From the NCBI GenBank assembly GCA_042218065.1, contig JBDGRL010000090.1, forward strand, positions 1-14,908: a stretch of 14,908 nt of DNA, written 5' to 3'. Below the pieces are notes generated by a model. It saw only the letters and a list, made by a program, of their open reading frames with translations. It had not been told where the DNA came from and did not search any database. Below are positions 7,446 through 14,763 of this stretch, piece after piece; within the stretch, counting starts at the first letter, position 1; each line of letters begins with the position of its first letter. Made by a program: the position numbers and the translations under genes. The stretch is from JBDGRJ01 sp042218065. GTDB taxonomy: Bacteria; Patescibacteriota; Patescibacteriia; Magasanikbacterales; UBA922.

Positions 7446-8276
7446 ATGTTGAAGAAAAAGATTATGTCAAATAGATTAAATTATTCTTTGTTTTGTTTTT
7501 TAAGTAAATTATTTCCAAAAAAATTAATAAAAAAGTATCCAGAAAAACCTGTTTTCATAGTAGGAAGTCAACGTTCGGGCACTACTATTTTAGAAAAAAT
7601 TATAGCACAATCGAATGAGGTTTGTGATTGGTCGGAAGCAAATTATATTTGGAATGAACATTTTTATAATTTTTTTTCTAATAATCTTAAAAAAACTATA
7701 CCGGATTTTAGGGGGCGGGGTATTCATGCTTATGAAATTCCTAAAAAGGGATGGAGCTATTCAGAAGAGAAGGTTAAAAGACTTTTTGGAGTTTATTGTT
7801 TTATTCATAGAAAAAGTAGAATTTTACATAAAAGCCCTTTTAATACTTTAAGATTACAATTATTAAAAAAATTTTTTCCTGAGTGTAAAATTATAAATGT
7901 TGCAAGAGATGTTAGAGCTGTTGTTAGGTCAAATATAGAAAAAACTTATGAGGGGGTAATTCCCAAAAAAGATTTTATAGATGAAATTATTTATAGATGG
8001 AGGGAGTGTATTAAAAGGGTTAAAGACTTCAAAGAAAAAAATCCACATAAAATAGTGGAAATAAGTTACGAGCAATTAAGTTCTAATGGCAATGAGGAGA
8101 CTATAGAAAAAATATTTGATTTTTGTGAATTGAAAATAAATGATTCAGTATATAACAAATTAAGTGAGGTAGAAAATCGTAATTATAAATTTAAACAAGA
8201 TTTAACAGAAAGTGAGATAGAGTATATAGAAAAAAATGTTGAAAATTTCAGACCTAAACCATTTGGGTTTAGTTAA
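7446..8276 (+). CDS. Sulfotransferase, Sulfotransfer_3 type
   Basis: A 276-residue PAPS-dependent sulfotransferase of a different subfamily from the two flanking ones. The 5' loop is VGSQRSGTTILEKII at about 39-53, with R43 where the NDST-like proteins have lysine. KSPFNTLRLQLLKKFFPECKI precedes the 3'-phosphate motif NVARDVRAVVRS at 151-162 (R154, S162). It is the last gene of the forward operon, 43 bases after the GT2 gene, and its 3' end overlaps the convergent flippase gene by eight bases. ATG 7446 has no Shine-Dalgarno sequence. ATG 7464, six codons in, is an alternative with purine-rich sequence before it. A T8 tract (7670-7677) lies in the coding sequence. The substrate is unknown; a sugar of the locus glycan is the natural guess. 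Confidence 0.83.
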   Translation: MLKKKIMSNRLNYSLFCFLSKLFPKKLIKKYPEKPVFIVGSQRSGTTILEKIIAQSNEVCDWSEANYIWNEHFYNFFSNNLKKTIPDFRGRGIHAYEIPKKGWSYSEEKVKRLFGVYCFIHRKSRILHKSPFNTLRLQLLKKFFPECKIINVARDVRAVVRSNIEKTYEGVIPKKDFIDEIIYRWRECIKRVKDFKEKNPHKIVEISYEQLSSNGNEETIEKIFDFCELKINDSVYNKLSEVENRNYKFKQDLTESEIEYIEKNVENFRPKPFGFS

Positions 8277-9531
8277 TTCTTATTTTTAAGAAAAATATAG
8301 AAATAATAATTGTAGCGACTATATTCGTGATAAAGATACTCCCAATCAACCCCCAAATCTGAAATGTTGGTATTAATATAAGTAAACTTATAATTTTAGT
8401 AATACTGCTGGTAATATCTATAATATATTTTGACTTAATTTTTTTTTGGGCCGTTAAAGCATCATGTAGAAAATTTTTTGGCCCAAAAAGTAAAGTTAAT
8501 ACAAAAACTTGTGAGATTAAGATAGCATCCATGTATTTTGGAAAAAACATTTTATACAAATAGGGAGCAAGTAATATATATAATAATACTATAGGTACTA
8601 TTATTAATAATGATTTTAGTATTTTACCAGGTAGAGTTTTTTGTAGAGTTTCCATTTTTTTCTCACTTAACTTTGGAAACGCAACACTTGTGAGATTTTT
8701 AAATAAGAAAGTCCTTATTTCTTTGACGGGTTTTACCCCAAAAGAGTAAGTAGCTAAAGCAACAGGCCCCACAAAATGCCAAAGAATTACTTTTTCCATA
8801 GTGTTAGATAGACTTGTTATAAACCTCATTAAACTTAAATGTTTTCCATAACTCATTACCCCCTTTTCTTTCTTTTTGTTCTTATCGATATTTTTTTTAA
8901 AGTAAAAAAAGAAGAATATCGCTAGTATCGTCCATATTCCATAATAAGAAAGTATGATTAAAATTAGACTGTCAGTGTAGAGCAGTACACTAACTACCGT
9001 TGTAGCTGCAATAAATTGCTCGAATATGCTCGACTTTGTTAATAAAGAAAATTTTTTTTTACCTGATAGAAAAGATTCATAAATATCGAAAGCTTGTTTA
9101 ATAGGCATTAGAAAAGCAGGGATTAATAAGGCTAATGATAGGGTTAAGTTGTCTTGAAAGAAATAATAACCTGATATTAAAATACCACCCAATAAGGTTA
9201 AAACCCCCCATTTTAATTTTACTTTAAAAGCCGAATCATAAATACCTTCAAAACCTTTAGCAACTGACCGTGTAATTGAGTTTCCTAATCCCGGTAAGGA
9301 AAAGATTGCTAAAAAGCCGATGATAGATTTTACATATTGATAAGTACCATAAGTTTCTTTTGGGATTAGATTTGCAAAAGCTATGGCTAAAATAAATGCT
9401 GCTGTACTGGAGACAATTGACTTTCCTGAGAGCCAAGATATATTCTTAAAAATATAAATCATGTCGGTTTTGAAGAATTTTTCCAACTTGTGTAAAAAAT
9501 ACTTAATCCCTTTTTTTAATTTTTGTAGCAT
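8269..9531 (-). CDS. Wzx-like polysaccharide flippase (MOP/MATE superfamily)
   Basis: A 420-residue multi-pass membrane protein of the polysaccharide-export (Wzx/MurJ-like) superfamily that would flip polyprenyl-linked oligosaccharide across the cytoplasmic membrane. About 12 hydrophobic segments are visible. The family block FANLIPKETYGTYQYVKSI at about 52-70 and the following FSLPGLGNSITRSVAKG are typical. A basic N-terminal stretch rich in lysine precedes the first membrane segment. Its start overlaps the end of the GT-C gene by 29 bases, implying coupled translation. A start at Met24 would remove the overlap, but the longer N-terminus looks family-typical. It is the last gene of the minus-strand operon. 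A T9 tract (9052-9060 on the plus strand) lies in the gene. Confidence 0.88.
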   Translation of the reverse strand: MLQKLKKGIKYFLHKLEKFFKTDMIYIFKNISWLSGKSIVSSTAAFILAIAFANLIPKETYGTYQYVKSIIGFLAIFSLPGLGNSITRSVAKGFEGIYDSAFKVKLKWGVLTLLGGILISGYYFFQDNLTLSLALLIPAFLMPIKQAFDIYESFLSGKKKFSLLTKSSIFEQFIAATTVVSVLLYTDSLILIILSYYGIWTILAIFFFFYFKKNIDKNKKKEKGVMSYGKHLSLMRFITSLSNTMEKVILWHFVGPVALATYSFGVKPVKEIRTFLFKNLTSVAFPKLSEKKMETLQKTLPGKILKSLLIIVPIVLLYILLAPYLYKMFFPKYMDAILISQVFVLTLLFGPKNFLHDALTAQKKIKSKYIIDITSSITKIISLLILIPTFQIWGLIGSIFITNIVATIIISIFFLKIRIN

Positions 9532-11002
9532 TGTGGCATTGTTTATTTTTTTTCAAGAATAAGATTACCTTTTCTAATCCTATAAGTGCGAAGATTATTA
9601 TGAATCCCAGTACTGGAAATCTAAATCTCCCTCTTGCGAATGACCCAGTCAATCCAGCGTGATATAAAATGATTGATAATAGAAATATTTCCTTTAAAGC
9701 AGTTTTGTTTTGTTGGTATTTTTTATTAGTTAATAATATTTTTATATCCCAAAGGGTGTTTATTATTAGAAGAATAAGGTAGAGGGAAGATAGAAATAAA
9801 CCGGCTAGAAAGGTAATATTTATTAAATTATTATTATTATTTAATAAGATGATAATTTTTCTAATTTTTCCTGTTTTAAGTAGCTTAAAAAGCCTCCTTC
9901 CTGTAATTTTATTTCCTGCTTTTGAGTTAGTAAGATTTTGAGCTATATTTTTGTAACCACTAGATAGAAAAAAGTCAAGAGTTACCCCGAAAAGATTAGA
10001 TTTGATTGTTAACCAAGGGTACTGCAAAAATGTTTTTTTTGCTTGGTGATTATAATATTTGCTTAACTTGAAAGAAAACCTGTTTTCCCATTTTTTATCG
10101 AAATTTTTTATATTTTCTTTCCCCTTTTTTAATACGTTATTTATCATTATCTCTTTTGCCTTGTTAGTGGAAGTATTGTATTTTTTAGCATATATATCTA
10201 AGAGATAATTAACATTCAAAGCATGAGGGGATAAACTAGTTAATTTAAAGTTATTAAATACTATTTTATTTCTTAGAAACCATGGAAATATTATTGCCCC
10301 AAATATGGCTATAAAAATTAGACTTTTTTTGCATTCTTGAAATATTTTTTGCCTATTTAATGTAGTTTGGAATAAAAAATAAATTATGGGGATAAAGAAG
10401 ATAAGATATAGTGAGGTAGGACGGACTAAGCTTGAGAGCCCAAAAAATAAACCAGATAGTGCGACTTCCTTTTTTCTTTTTTTATCTAAAAATTCAATAA
10501 AATAATAAGCGCCAATGATTAATAAGGGGGTGTATAGCACTTCTGTCATTGCATAAGAAGTTTGTACTACTGTGTAGATATCAAAACCGTACAAGGTTGC
10601 AGCTAAATATGGTGTCCATTTATAACTTGTTATTTTTTTCGTTAACTTAAAGATAAATAATAATCCAATAGTAGTAAGCAGACTTTGCAAAATTATAAAA
10701 TAAAAAAGAAAATTTCCTGGTAGTATTCTTAAGATAGATAAAAAAAGTGGATAACCTGGAGTTCGACTACTAATTATCTTTAGGGGTTTAGTTTTAGAAG
10801 ATGAAAATGCTCCATGTTCTAATAAATTTCTTGATAAATTTAGATATTCTGGATTACCACCTGAAATCATTACTTTAGACTCATAGTTTTTAAATAATAT
10901 TGCTGAAATTGAAGCTATTATTATAAAGTAACTTATTAATAATATTATCTCTTTGCGGTGATTTTTTATATATTTAAGCGATTCACTATAAATATTCTTC
11001 AT
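9503..11002 (-). CDS. GT-C membrane glycosyltransferase (PMT_2 / ArnT-like)
   Basis: A 499-residue integral membrane protein with about ten hydrophobic segments, the first near residues 19-37. It resembles dolichyl-phosphate-mannose-type GT-C enzymes, which use polyprenyl-phosphate sugars on the outer face of the membrane. The first periplasmic loop contains EYLNLSRNLLEHGAF at about 52-66, and SSRTPGYPLFLSIL at about 78-91 is the classical family block. The aspartate usually found before the YL...ARNLL block is replaced (ISGGNPEYL, with E52 the nearest acid), so activity should be tested rather than assumed. An unusual NNNNN run near the C-terminal third is encoded by an ATT/AAT triplet repeat near 9830-9843. 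It sits between the SDR and the flippase with an 8-base gap upstream and a 29-base overlap downstream. Confidence 0.8.
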   Translation of the reverse strand: MKNIYSESLKYIKNHRKEIILLISYFIIIASISAILFKNYESKVMISGGNPEYLNLSRNLLEHGAFSSSKTKPLKIISSRTPGYPLFLSILRILPGNFLFYFIILQSLLTTIGLLFIFKLTKKITSYKWTPYLAATLYGFDIYTVVQTSYAMTEVLYTPLLIIGAYYFIEFLDKKRKKEVALSGLFFGLSSLVRPTSLYLIFFIPIIYFLFQTTLNRQKIFQECKKSLIFIAIFGAIIFPWFLRNKIVFNNFKLTSLSPHALNVNYLLDIYAKKYNTSTNKAKEIMINNVLKKGKENIKNFDKKWENRFSFKLSKYYNHQAKKTFLQYPWLTIKSNLFGVTLDFFLSSGYKNIAQNLTNSKAGNKITGRRLFKLLKTGKIRKIIILLNNNNNLINITFLAGLFLSSLYLILLIINTLWDIKILLTNKKYQQNKTALKEIFLLSIILYHAGLTGSFARGRFRFPVLGFIIIFALIGLEKVILFLKKNKQCHNATKIKKRD

Positions 11003-11010
11003 ATTTTCTG

Positions 11011-12060
11011 TTAAATCAATTTAAAAACATACTTCCCAACCCTCAAAACACCTTGCTTCCAAGGGGTTTTATGAGACTTACCTGACTCTCCTTGGAATTG
11101 ATCTAAATTATCTAAATACCAGTTATAATTTCTAATCAACGCATCTTTATTAGAATGCTTGGGCTCAAATCCAAGCTTTTCTTCTGCTTTTTTTATAGCT
11201 ACATAAGAATCTCTAGCTGCAGTTTCATAAACCCACTTGTAAAGAGGAGAAAGGTTTAGCACCTCTAGAATTCTTAAAATCCATATAGCCGGTGCAGCTG
11301 GGAGCCCTATTATTCTTTTACCGTGACCTGCTTCGTCTAAAACAGCTTGAAAATCCTCTTTCATAGTAGTAAACTCCTTTGCTCCTATGTTATAAGTATC
11401 GTTTACTACCTCTTTTTCTTTAGTCAGAGTTAGATAAATTGCTTGACATAAATCTTCTACATCGAGTAACTGATACTTGTTGTTTCCACTACCTATCATT
11501 GGAAAACTTGCACCATCTTTAGCCCAATCGTAAAGTAATGCAAATACACCCAACCTTTCAGGTCCTATAAATGATTTCGGTCTGATAATAGGTATACACA
11601 TTCCTTGGTCTCTAAATTCTTTGCATACCTCTTCTGCTTTTACTTTTGCTTCTCCGTATGGTCCGACACCATCTTTCTCATCGTCTTCATAGAGTGGATG
11701 ATGATCAGGTATACCATATACTGCCGTTGATGAGATGTGTACAAACCTATCTACATTTTTTTTCTGAGCAACCTCCAAGAGTAGTCTTGTACCTTCTATA
11801 TCGGTACTAAAAATTTCTTCTTTTGAGTATAGAGGAAGTGCTGCTGCGCAGTGTACCGCCATATCTATCCCTTTCATGGCTTGTCGGACATCATTTTCAT
11901 TTCTGATATCACCCTGTATGATATCTATCTTATCTTTTTCTGGATAATCAAATTCAGCTTTGTCAAGCGAAACTATGTCATAATCTCTTTCTAGTAGATA
12001 TCGAATTAAGTTTATGCCTAAAAATCCTGCGCCTCCTGTTATTAGAATTTTTTTACTCAT
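11011..12060 (-). CDS. NAD-dependent epimerase/dehydratase (extended SDR)
   Basis: An extended short-chain dehydrogenase of 349 residues acting on a sugar nucleotide or related substrate. GGAGFLG at 9-15 binds NAD(P), and D33 after strand two suggests NAD. The catalytic triad is seen in HISSTAVYG (S110/S111/T112) and PYGEAKVKAEE (Y135, K139). HCAAALPLYSKEE and RPKSFIGPERLGVF are further family features. The exact reaction (epimerase, dehydratase or reductase) cannot be read. It lies between the PHP protein and the GT-C enzyme with gaps of 9 and 8 bases, so it is clearly part of the operon. An activity on the lipid-linked pentose, by analogy with DprE2, is conceivable, but DprE2 is a shorter classical SDR, so the analogy is functional at best. 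Confidence 0.87.
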   Translation of the reverse strand: MSKKILITGGAGFLGINLIRYLLERDYDIVSLDKAEFDYPEKDKIDIIQGDIRNENDVRQAMKGIDMAVHCAAALPLYSKEEIFSTDIEGTRLLLEVAQKKNVDRFVHISSTAVYGIPDHHPLYEDDEKDGVGPYGEAKVKAEEVCKEFRDQGMCIPIIRPKSFIGPERLGVFALLYDWAKDGASFPMIGSGNNKYQLLDVEDLCQAIYLTLTKEKEVVNDTYNIGAKEFTTMKEDFQAVLDEAGHGKRIIGLPAAPAIWILRILEVLNLSPLYKWVYETAARDSYVAIKKAEEKLGFEPKHSNKDALIRNYNWYLDNLDQFQGESGKSHKTPWKQGVLRVGKYVFKLI

Positions 12061-12069
12061 TTCTTATTT

Positions 12070-12720
12070 TTAGTTTAATATTTTTTTACCCTTTGTGTAA
12101 ATATGCGGTGGAATTTTTTGCAGCAAGTTTATTTTTTTTTGATGAAAGTTAGCTTTTTTTAAATTTTCCAGAAAATTTTGTGGATCAGAAAATTCTTCTA
12201 TTTCAATACAAGTATTCTCAAACCCGCTTAAAATATGAGCATCACTTCCTACAATTTCAACTAAATTATAGTCTTGTTTGTTTTCTTCAAAAAACTCTTT
12301 TGCTTTTTTGTTATCTTTGTCAACTAAATTTCTAGCATTGTAAGTTTCAATAATGTCTATCTTATCTAAGTGTTTTTCTATTATTTTTTTATCTAAAGCA
12401 GATGATCTAAATCTGTCAAAGGGGTGAGGTATTGTTACTAGTCCATTTTGTTGCTTAATTTTAGCTATAGTGTCACTTGCAGTCAATCCTGGTTGTATTT
12501 CTTCTTTTAGAAATAGTCCTATTATCTCACCTTGCTTAGTCATTATTTCTTCTCCGGGATAAAATTGTACCCCATTTATTTTTTTTGATGGAGAAAGTCT
12601 ATCGTGGTCGGTAAGTAAAACTGCATCTATACCCAATTGGTTACATTTGTTAGCTATTTGCTCTAATTCTAACTCGCAGTCGATAGATGATTTTGTATGA
12701 GCATGAAATATAAGTTTCAT
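12070..12720 (-). CDS. PHP-domain phosphoesterase
   Basis: A 216-residue PHP-domain metal-dependent phosphoesterase. The full set of metal ligands appears in order: HAHT (H6, H8), D14, TDHD (D38, H39), E57 in PGEEI, IPHPFD (H99), ETYNAR (E125) and GSDAH (D160, H162). I chose ATG 12720 because PHP proteins usually begin directly with this strand and it leaves one base after the upstream stop. A TTG start at 12747 would add nine residues and a 26-base overlap. It directly follows the UbiA gene, so removal of the 5-phosphate from polyprenyl-phosphoryl-phosphoribose is an attractive job for it. That is inference: the known phosphatase of this step in mycobacteria is a different (PAP2-type) family. 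Other PHP roles, such as a tyrosine phosphatase like Wzb/CpsB or a nucleotide phosphoesterase, remain possible. Confidence 0.85.
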   Translation of the reverse strand: MKLIFHAHTKSSIDCELELEQIANKCNQLGIDAVLLTDHDRLSPSKKINGVQFYPGEEIMTKQGEIIGLFLKEEIQPGLTASDTIAKIKQQNGLVTIPHPFDRFRSSALDKKIIEKHLDKIDIIETYNARNLVDKDNKKAKEFFEENKQDYNLVEIVGSDAHILSGFENTCIEIEEFSDPQNFLENLKKANFHQKKINLLQKIPPHIYTKGKKILN

Positions 12721-12721
12721 A

Positions 12722-13585
12722 TTAAAAATATAGAACTGATGTAACAAACATGCCCCATAAAATTATGCTACTAAGTAATTGTTTATCTTTAACAAAAATT
12801 ATTTCTGGCTCTTCTACGTCGTATTCATCGTGAAAGATTAGTAATGAATATCTAAAGATTGCAAATAAGACAAAGATAATCGACCAGACAAAGATTTTTT
12901 CATGAGTGAAAGTGTAGAGTGCATAAGAAAGTAGAGTAGAGGTGGCACCTATTATCAGAAAGTGATCCATACTACGAGGGTCATAATATTTCAACACCGA
13001 TCTGGTTTCAGCTCCTTTGCCATTCACAAACTCTGACTTTCTTTTAGCTGTTATGATAAATAGGGCTGCAAACAGAGTAGTAAGGAGCAACCAATTTGAC
13101 ACTTCAACACTAATAGCAAAAGCTCCTGAATATACTCGCATAAGATACATTAGTGCTACAAGCAATATGTCTACTATCGGTATCTGCTTCAGCTTTAGCG
13201 AATATAGAATATTAGTTGCTACATAAATCAGCAATACTACAATAAAATACCAATTTACCAAATAGGCTATTGTAAGTGATAATAGTATTAATAATGAAGA
13301 TAAAATCTTAGCCTGAAAAATAGATATCTTACCAGCAGCAATTGGGCGATGTTTTTTCTTTGGGTGTTTTCTATCTTCTTCTACATCACAAATATCGTTT
13401 ATAACGTAAATAGAGCTAGAAATTAGAGAAAAAGAAAAGAAAGCTAATATACTATCTAAAAGTAAATTGGCATTAAGCAGCTTTCTGTCGAACAACAAAG
13501 GAGCAAATACCAATAGATTCTTAACCCATTGATTCATCCGCATTTCTTTTATACAGAGTAATATTTTCTTCTTTACAAAATTCAT
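12722..13585 (-). CDS. UbiA-family prenyltransferase, decaprenyl-phosphate phosphoribosyltransferase-like
   Basis: A 287-residue UbiA-superfamily membrane protein with about eight hydrophobic segments. The N-terminal block MNQWVKNLLVFAPLLF (17-32) is characteristic of DPPR synthases. The first aspartate motif is NDICDVEEDRKHPKKKHRP at 63-81 (N63, D64, D67, D71, R80). The second is the region around PIVDILLVALMYLMR (D139, R150). DPPR synthase moves 5-phosphoribose from PRPP to polyprenyl phosphate at the inner face of the membrane. It is the first gene of the five-gene minus-strand operon, 44 bases after a good promoter -10. The PHP gene follows after one base. Met15 and Met17 are alternative starts, but the residues before them are basic and reasonable. 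DPPR synthase fits better than quinone or heme prenyltransferases. Confidence 0.87.
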   Translation of the reverse strand: MNFVKKKILLCIKEMRMNQWVKNLLVFAPLLFDRKLLNANLLLDSILAFFSFSLISSSIYVINDICDVEEDRKHPKKKHRPIAAGKISIFQAKILSSLLILLSLTIAYLVNWYFIVVLLIYVATNILYSLKLKQIPIVDILLVALMYLMRVYSGAFAISVEVSNWLLLTTLFAALFIITAKRKSEFVNGKGAETRSVLKYYDPRSMDHFLIIGATSTLLSYALYTFTHEKIFVWSIIFVLFAIFRYSLLIFHDEYDVEEPEIIFVKDKQLLSSIILWGMFVTSVLYF

Positions 13586-13628
13586 ACTAATTTATATAAT
13601 CTCTCTAAGATAAGACAATTTTATTAGA

Positions 13629-13657
13629 ATTATAGAGTTTTTTTCGAATATATTCAA
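13629..13657 (-). promoter_or_regulatory. Sigma70-type promoter for the UbiA-to-flippase operon
   Basis: Reading the minus strand, -35 TTGAAT (13657-13652) and -10 TATAAT (13634-13629) are separated by 17 bases. The expected transcription start near 13622 leaves about 37 bases of leader. AGAGAG about 17 bases before the ATG is too far away to be a normal Shine-Dalgarno sequence. Confidence 0.6.
13646..13655. repeat. Perfect 10-bp palindrome GAATATATTC over the -35 box
   Basis: GAATATATTC is its own reverse complement and overlaps four bases of the -35 hexamer of the minus-strand operon. Its position would suit a repressor operator. In such AT-rich DNA a chance palindrome cannot be excluded. 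Confidence 0.35.
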
Positions 13658-13676
13658 ATACTTATTTTTTAAGTAT
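13658..13676. repeat. Inverted repeat ATACTTA / TAAGTAT with five-base T loop
   Basis: The arms ATACTTA (13658-13664) and TAAGTAT (13670-13676) are perfect complements around TTTTT. The repeat abuts the -35 box of the minus-strand promoter on its upstream side and lies about 40 bases before the sulfotransferase ATG. It could be an operator or an UP-element-like tract. No strong forward promoter was found in 13586-13716; TATATT at 13674-13679 is the best -10, with a poor -35. Confidence 0.35.
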
Positions 13677-13716
13677 ATTCTAGTAAAGTAAAATTAAATT
13701 TCTAAAATCTTAAAAA

Positions 13717-14562
13717 ATGTTTAAAATAGATTTCCTAGGCATAGGAACCCCAAAATCCGCCACAACTTGGATTTCAGATAATTTGGATGAACATCCGGAA
13801 ATTTGTGTTTCTTCACCAAAAGAAACGGATTTTTTTATTGATCAATACGACGGAAAAGAGAGTTTGGGGGATTATGAGAATTATTTTTCTCACTGCGGGG
13901 AAGACCAAAAAAAAGGTGAATACAGTGTAAATTATTTTCACAATGAAAGCGCTCCAAAAAAGATAAAAGAAGCTTACCCTGATATCAAGTTAATAGTTTC
14001 TTTTCGCAATCCGGTTGAGCGTGAAATATCGGAATATTTTCATAATTTGCGTCATATCGGCGAGGTTTCAGAGGAAAGAGCTAATATTAGGCTAAAAACT
14101 ATGTATAAGGGCGAAAAAAAGTATTATTCCTATTATTTAAAAAAATGGCTGCAACATTTTGACAAAGACCAGTTTCATTTTATTTTGGTAGATAATATTA
14201 AAAATAACTCTGAGAAGGTATTGTCTGACTTATATGATTTTTTAGAAGTAGATTCTGATTTTAAGTCCGAGACCTTAGAATCAAAATCAAATAAAGCACA
14301 TATTTACAAGTTTCCCAAACTTCAGGGTATGATGGCTGAGATGTATCGCTCGGTAAAATCTAAACCCCAGCTGAATAAACTCTTTGAAAAAAGCGGCATT
14401 TATAGCTTAGGCAAGCTCCTAAAGAACAAGACCTCAGAGACCTATGAAAAACCTGAAATTTACGAAGACACCAGAAAACAAATTTATAATTGCTTCAAAA
14501 AAGACATAGAAGAACTTGAGCATCTGATTGACAGAGATTTAAGTGAATGGAAGGTAGGTTAA
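13717..14562 (+). CDS. Sulfotransferase, NDST-like (paralogue of 69-974)
   Basis: A 281-residue PAPS-dependent sulfotransferase. The 5' loop GTPKSATTW is at 10-18 (K13), HPEICVSSPKETDFF at 26-40, and KLIVSFRNPVEREISEYF at 91-108 is the 3'-phosphate motif (R97, S105). The protein aligns along its whole length with the product of 69-974, including YSVNYFHNESAPKKIKE versus FSVNYLYDSKAPKRIKE and the SGIYSLGK...DIEELEHLIDRDLSEW tail. The two are diverged at DNA level, so this is an old duplication or two related acquisitions rather than a recent copy. It uses more C- and G-ending codons than the pse-like genes. No Shine-Dalgarno sequence precedes the ATG. It diverges from the UbiA operon and is followed by about 200 bases without a gene. 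The acceptor is unknown. Confidence 0.9.
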   Translation: MFKIDFLGIGTPKSATTWISDNLDEHPEICVSSPKETDFFIDQYDGKESLGDYENYFSHCGEDQKKGEYSVNYFHNESAPKKIKEAYPDIKLIVSFRNPVEREISEYFHNLRHIGEVSEERANIRLKTMYKGEKKYYSYYLKKWLQHFDKDQFHFILVDNIKNNSEKVLSDLYDFLEVDSDFKSETLESKSNKAHIYKFPKLQGMMAEMYRSVKSKPQLNKLFEKSGIYSLGKLLKNKTSETYEKPEIYEDTRKQIYNCFKKDIEELEHLIDRDLSEWKVG

Positions 14563-14763
14563 CTTGATTTTCCCTAAAAAATAACATAAACTAATGGTGC
14601 TTAGTTGTATTATTAGCTCAATCTTTTCTAAGGGGCTTAAACTCAAAGCGAGTATAATTAATAATTAAAACTTATTTTTCACCCTTTTTGTCTACGGTTT
14701 TAACCACGAAACGAAGTGGAGGTGGTTACCTCGGAGCGTAGCGAGAATGAGTAGACAAAAAAG
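14563..14763. other. Intergenic region upstream of the partial dehydrogenase
   Basis: I see no convincing open reading frame and no classical hairpin-plus-T-run terminator directly after the sulfotransferase. TATAAT at 14653-14658 could be a -10 box, but no good -35 was found at the right distance. The right half holds a GC-richer structured element described separately. Confidence 0.5.

Noticed and set aside
9829..9843. ATT triplet microsatellite in the GT-C gene as a phase-variation site
   Set aside because: Changes in units of three keep the frame and only alter the length of an asparagine run, so on/off switching is not expected.
12721..12747. TTG start extending the PHP protein by nine residues
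   Set aside because: The extension only translates the end of the UbiA gene; the PHP fold normally begins at the MKLIFHAHT segment.
13017..13226. Forward open frame inside the UbiA gene
   Set aside because: Complementary to clear UbiA coding sequence with both aspartate motifs on the other strand; no start signal or family match.
69..14562. Alternative genetic code with UGA recoded, as in some CPR groups
   Set aside because: TGA is never used as a stop among 15 visible gene ends, but no gene requires in-frame TGA either and tryptophan and glycine positions are coded normally, so the standard code suffices; AT richness explains TAA preference.
14685..14761. Bidirectional factor-independent terminator
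   Set aside because: The T run precedes and the A run follows the stem on the plus strand, the reverse of what a terminator needs; arms are also separated by a 55-base loop.
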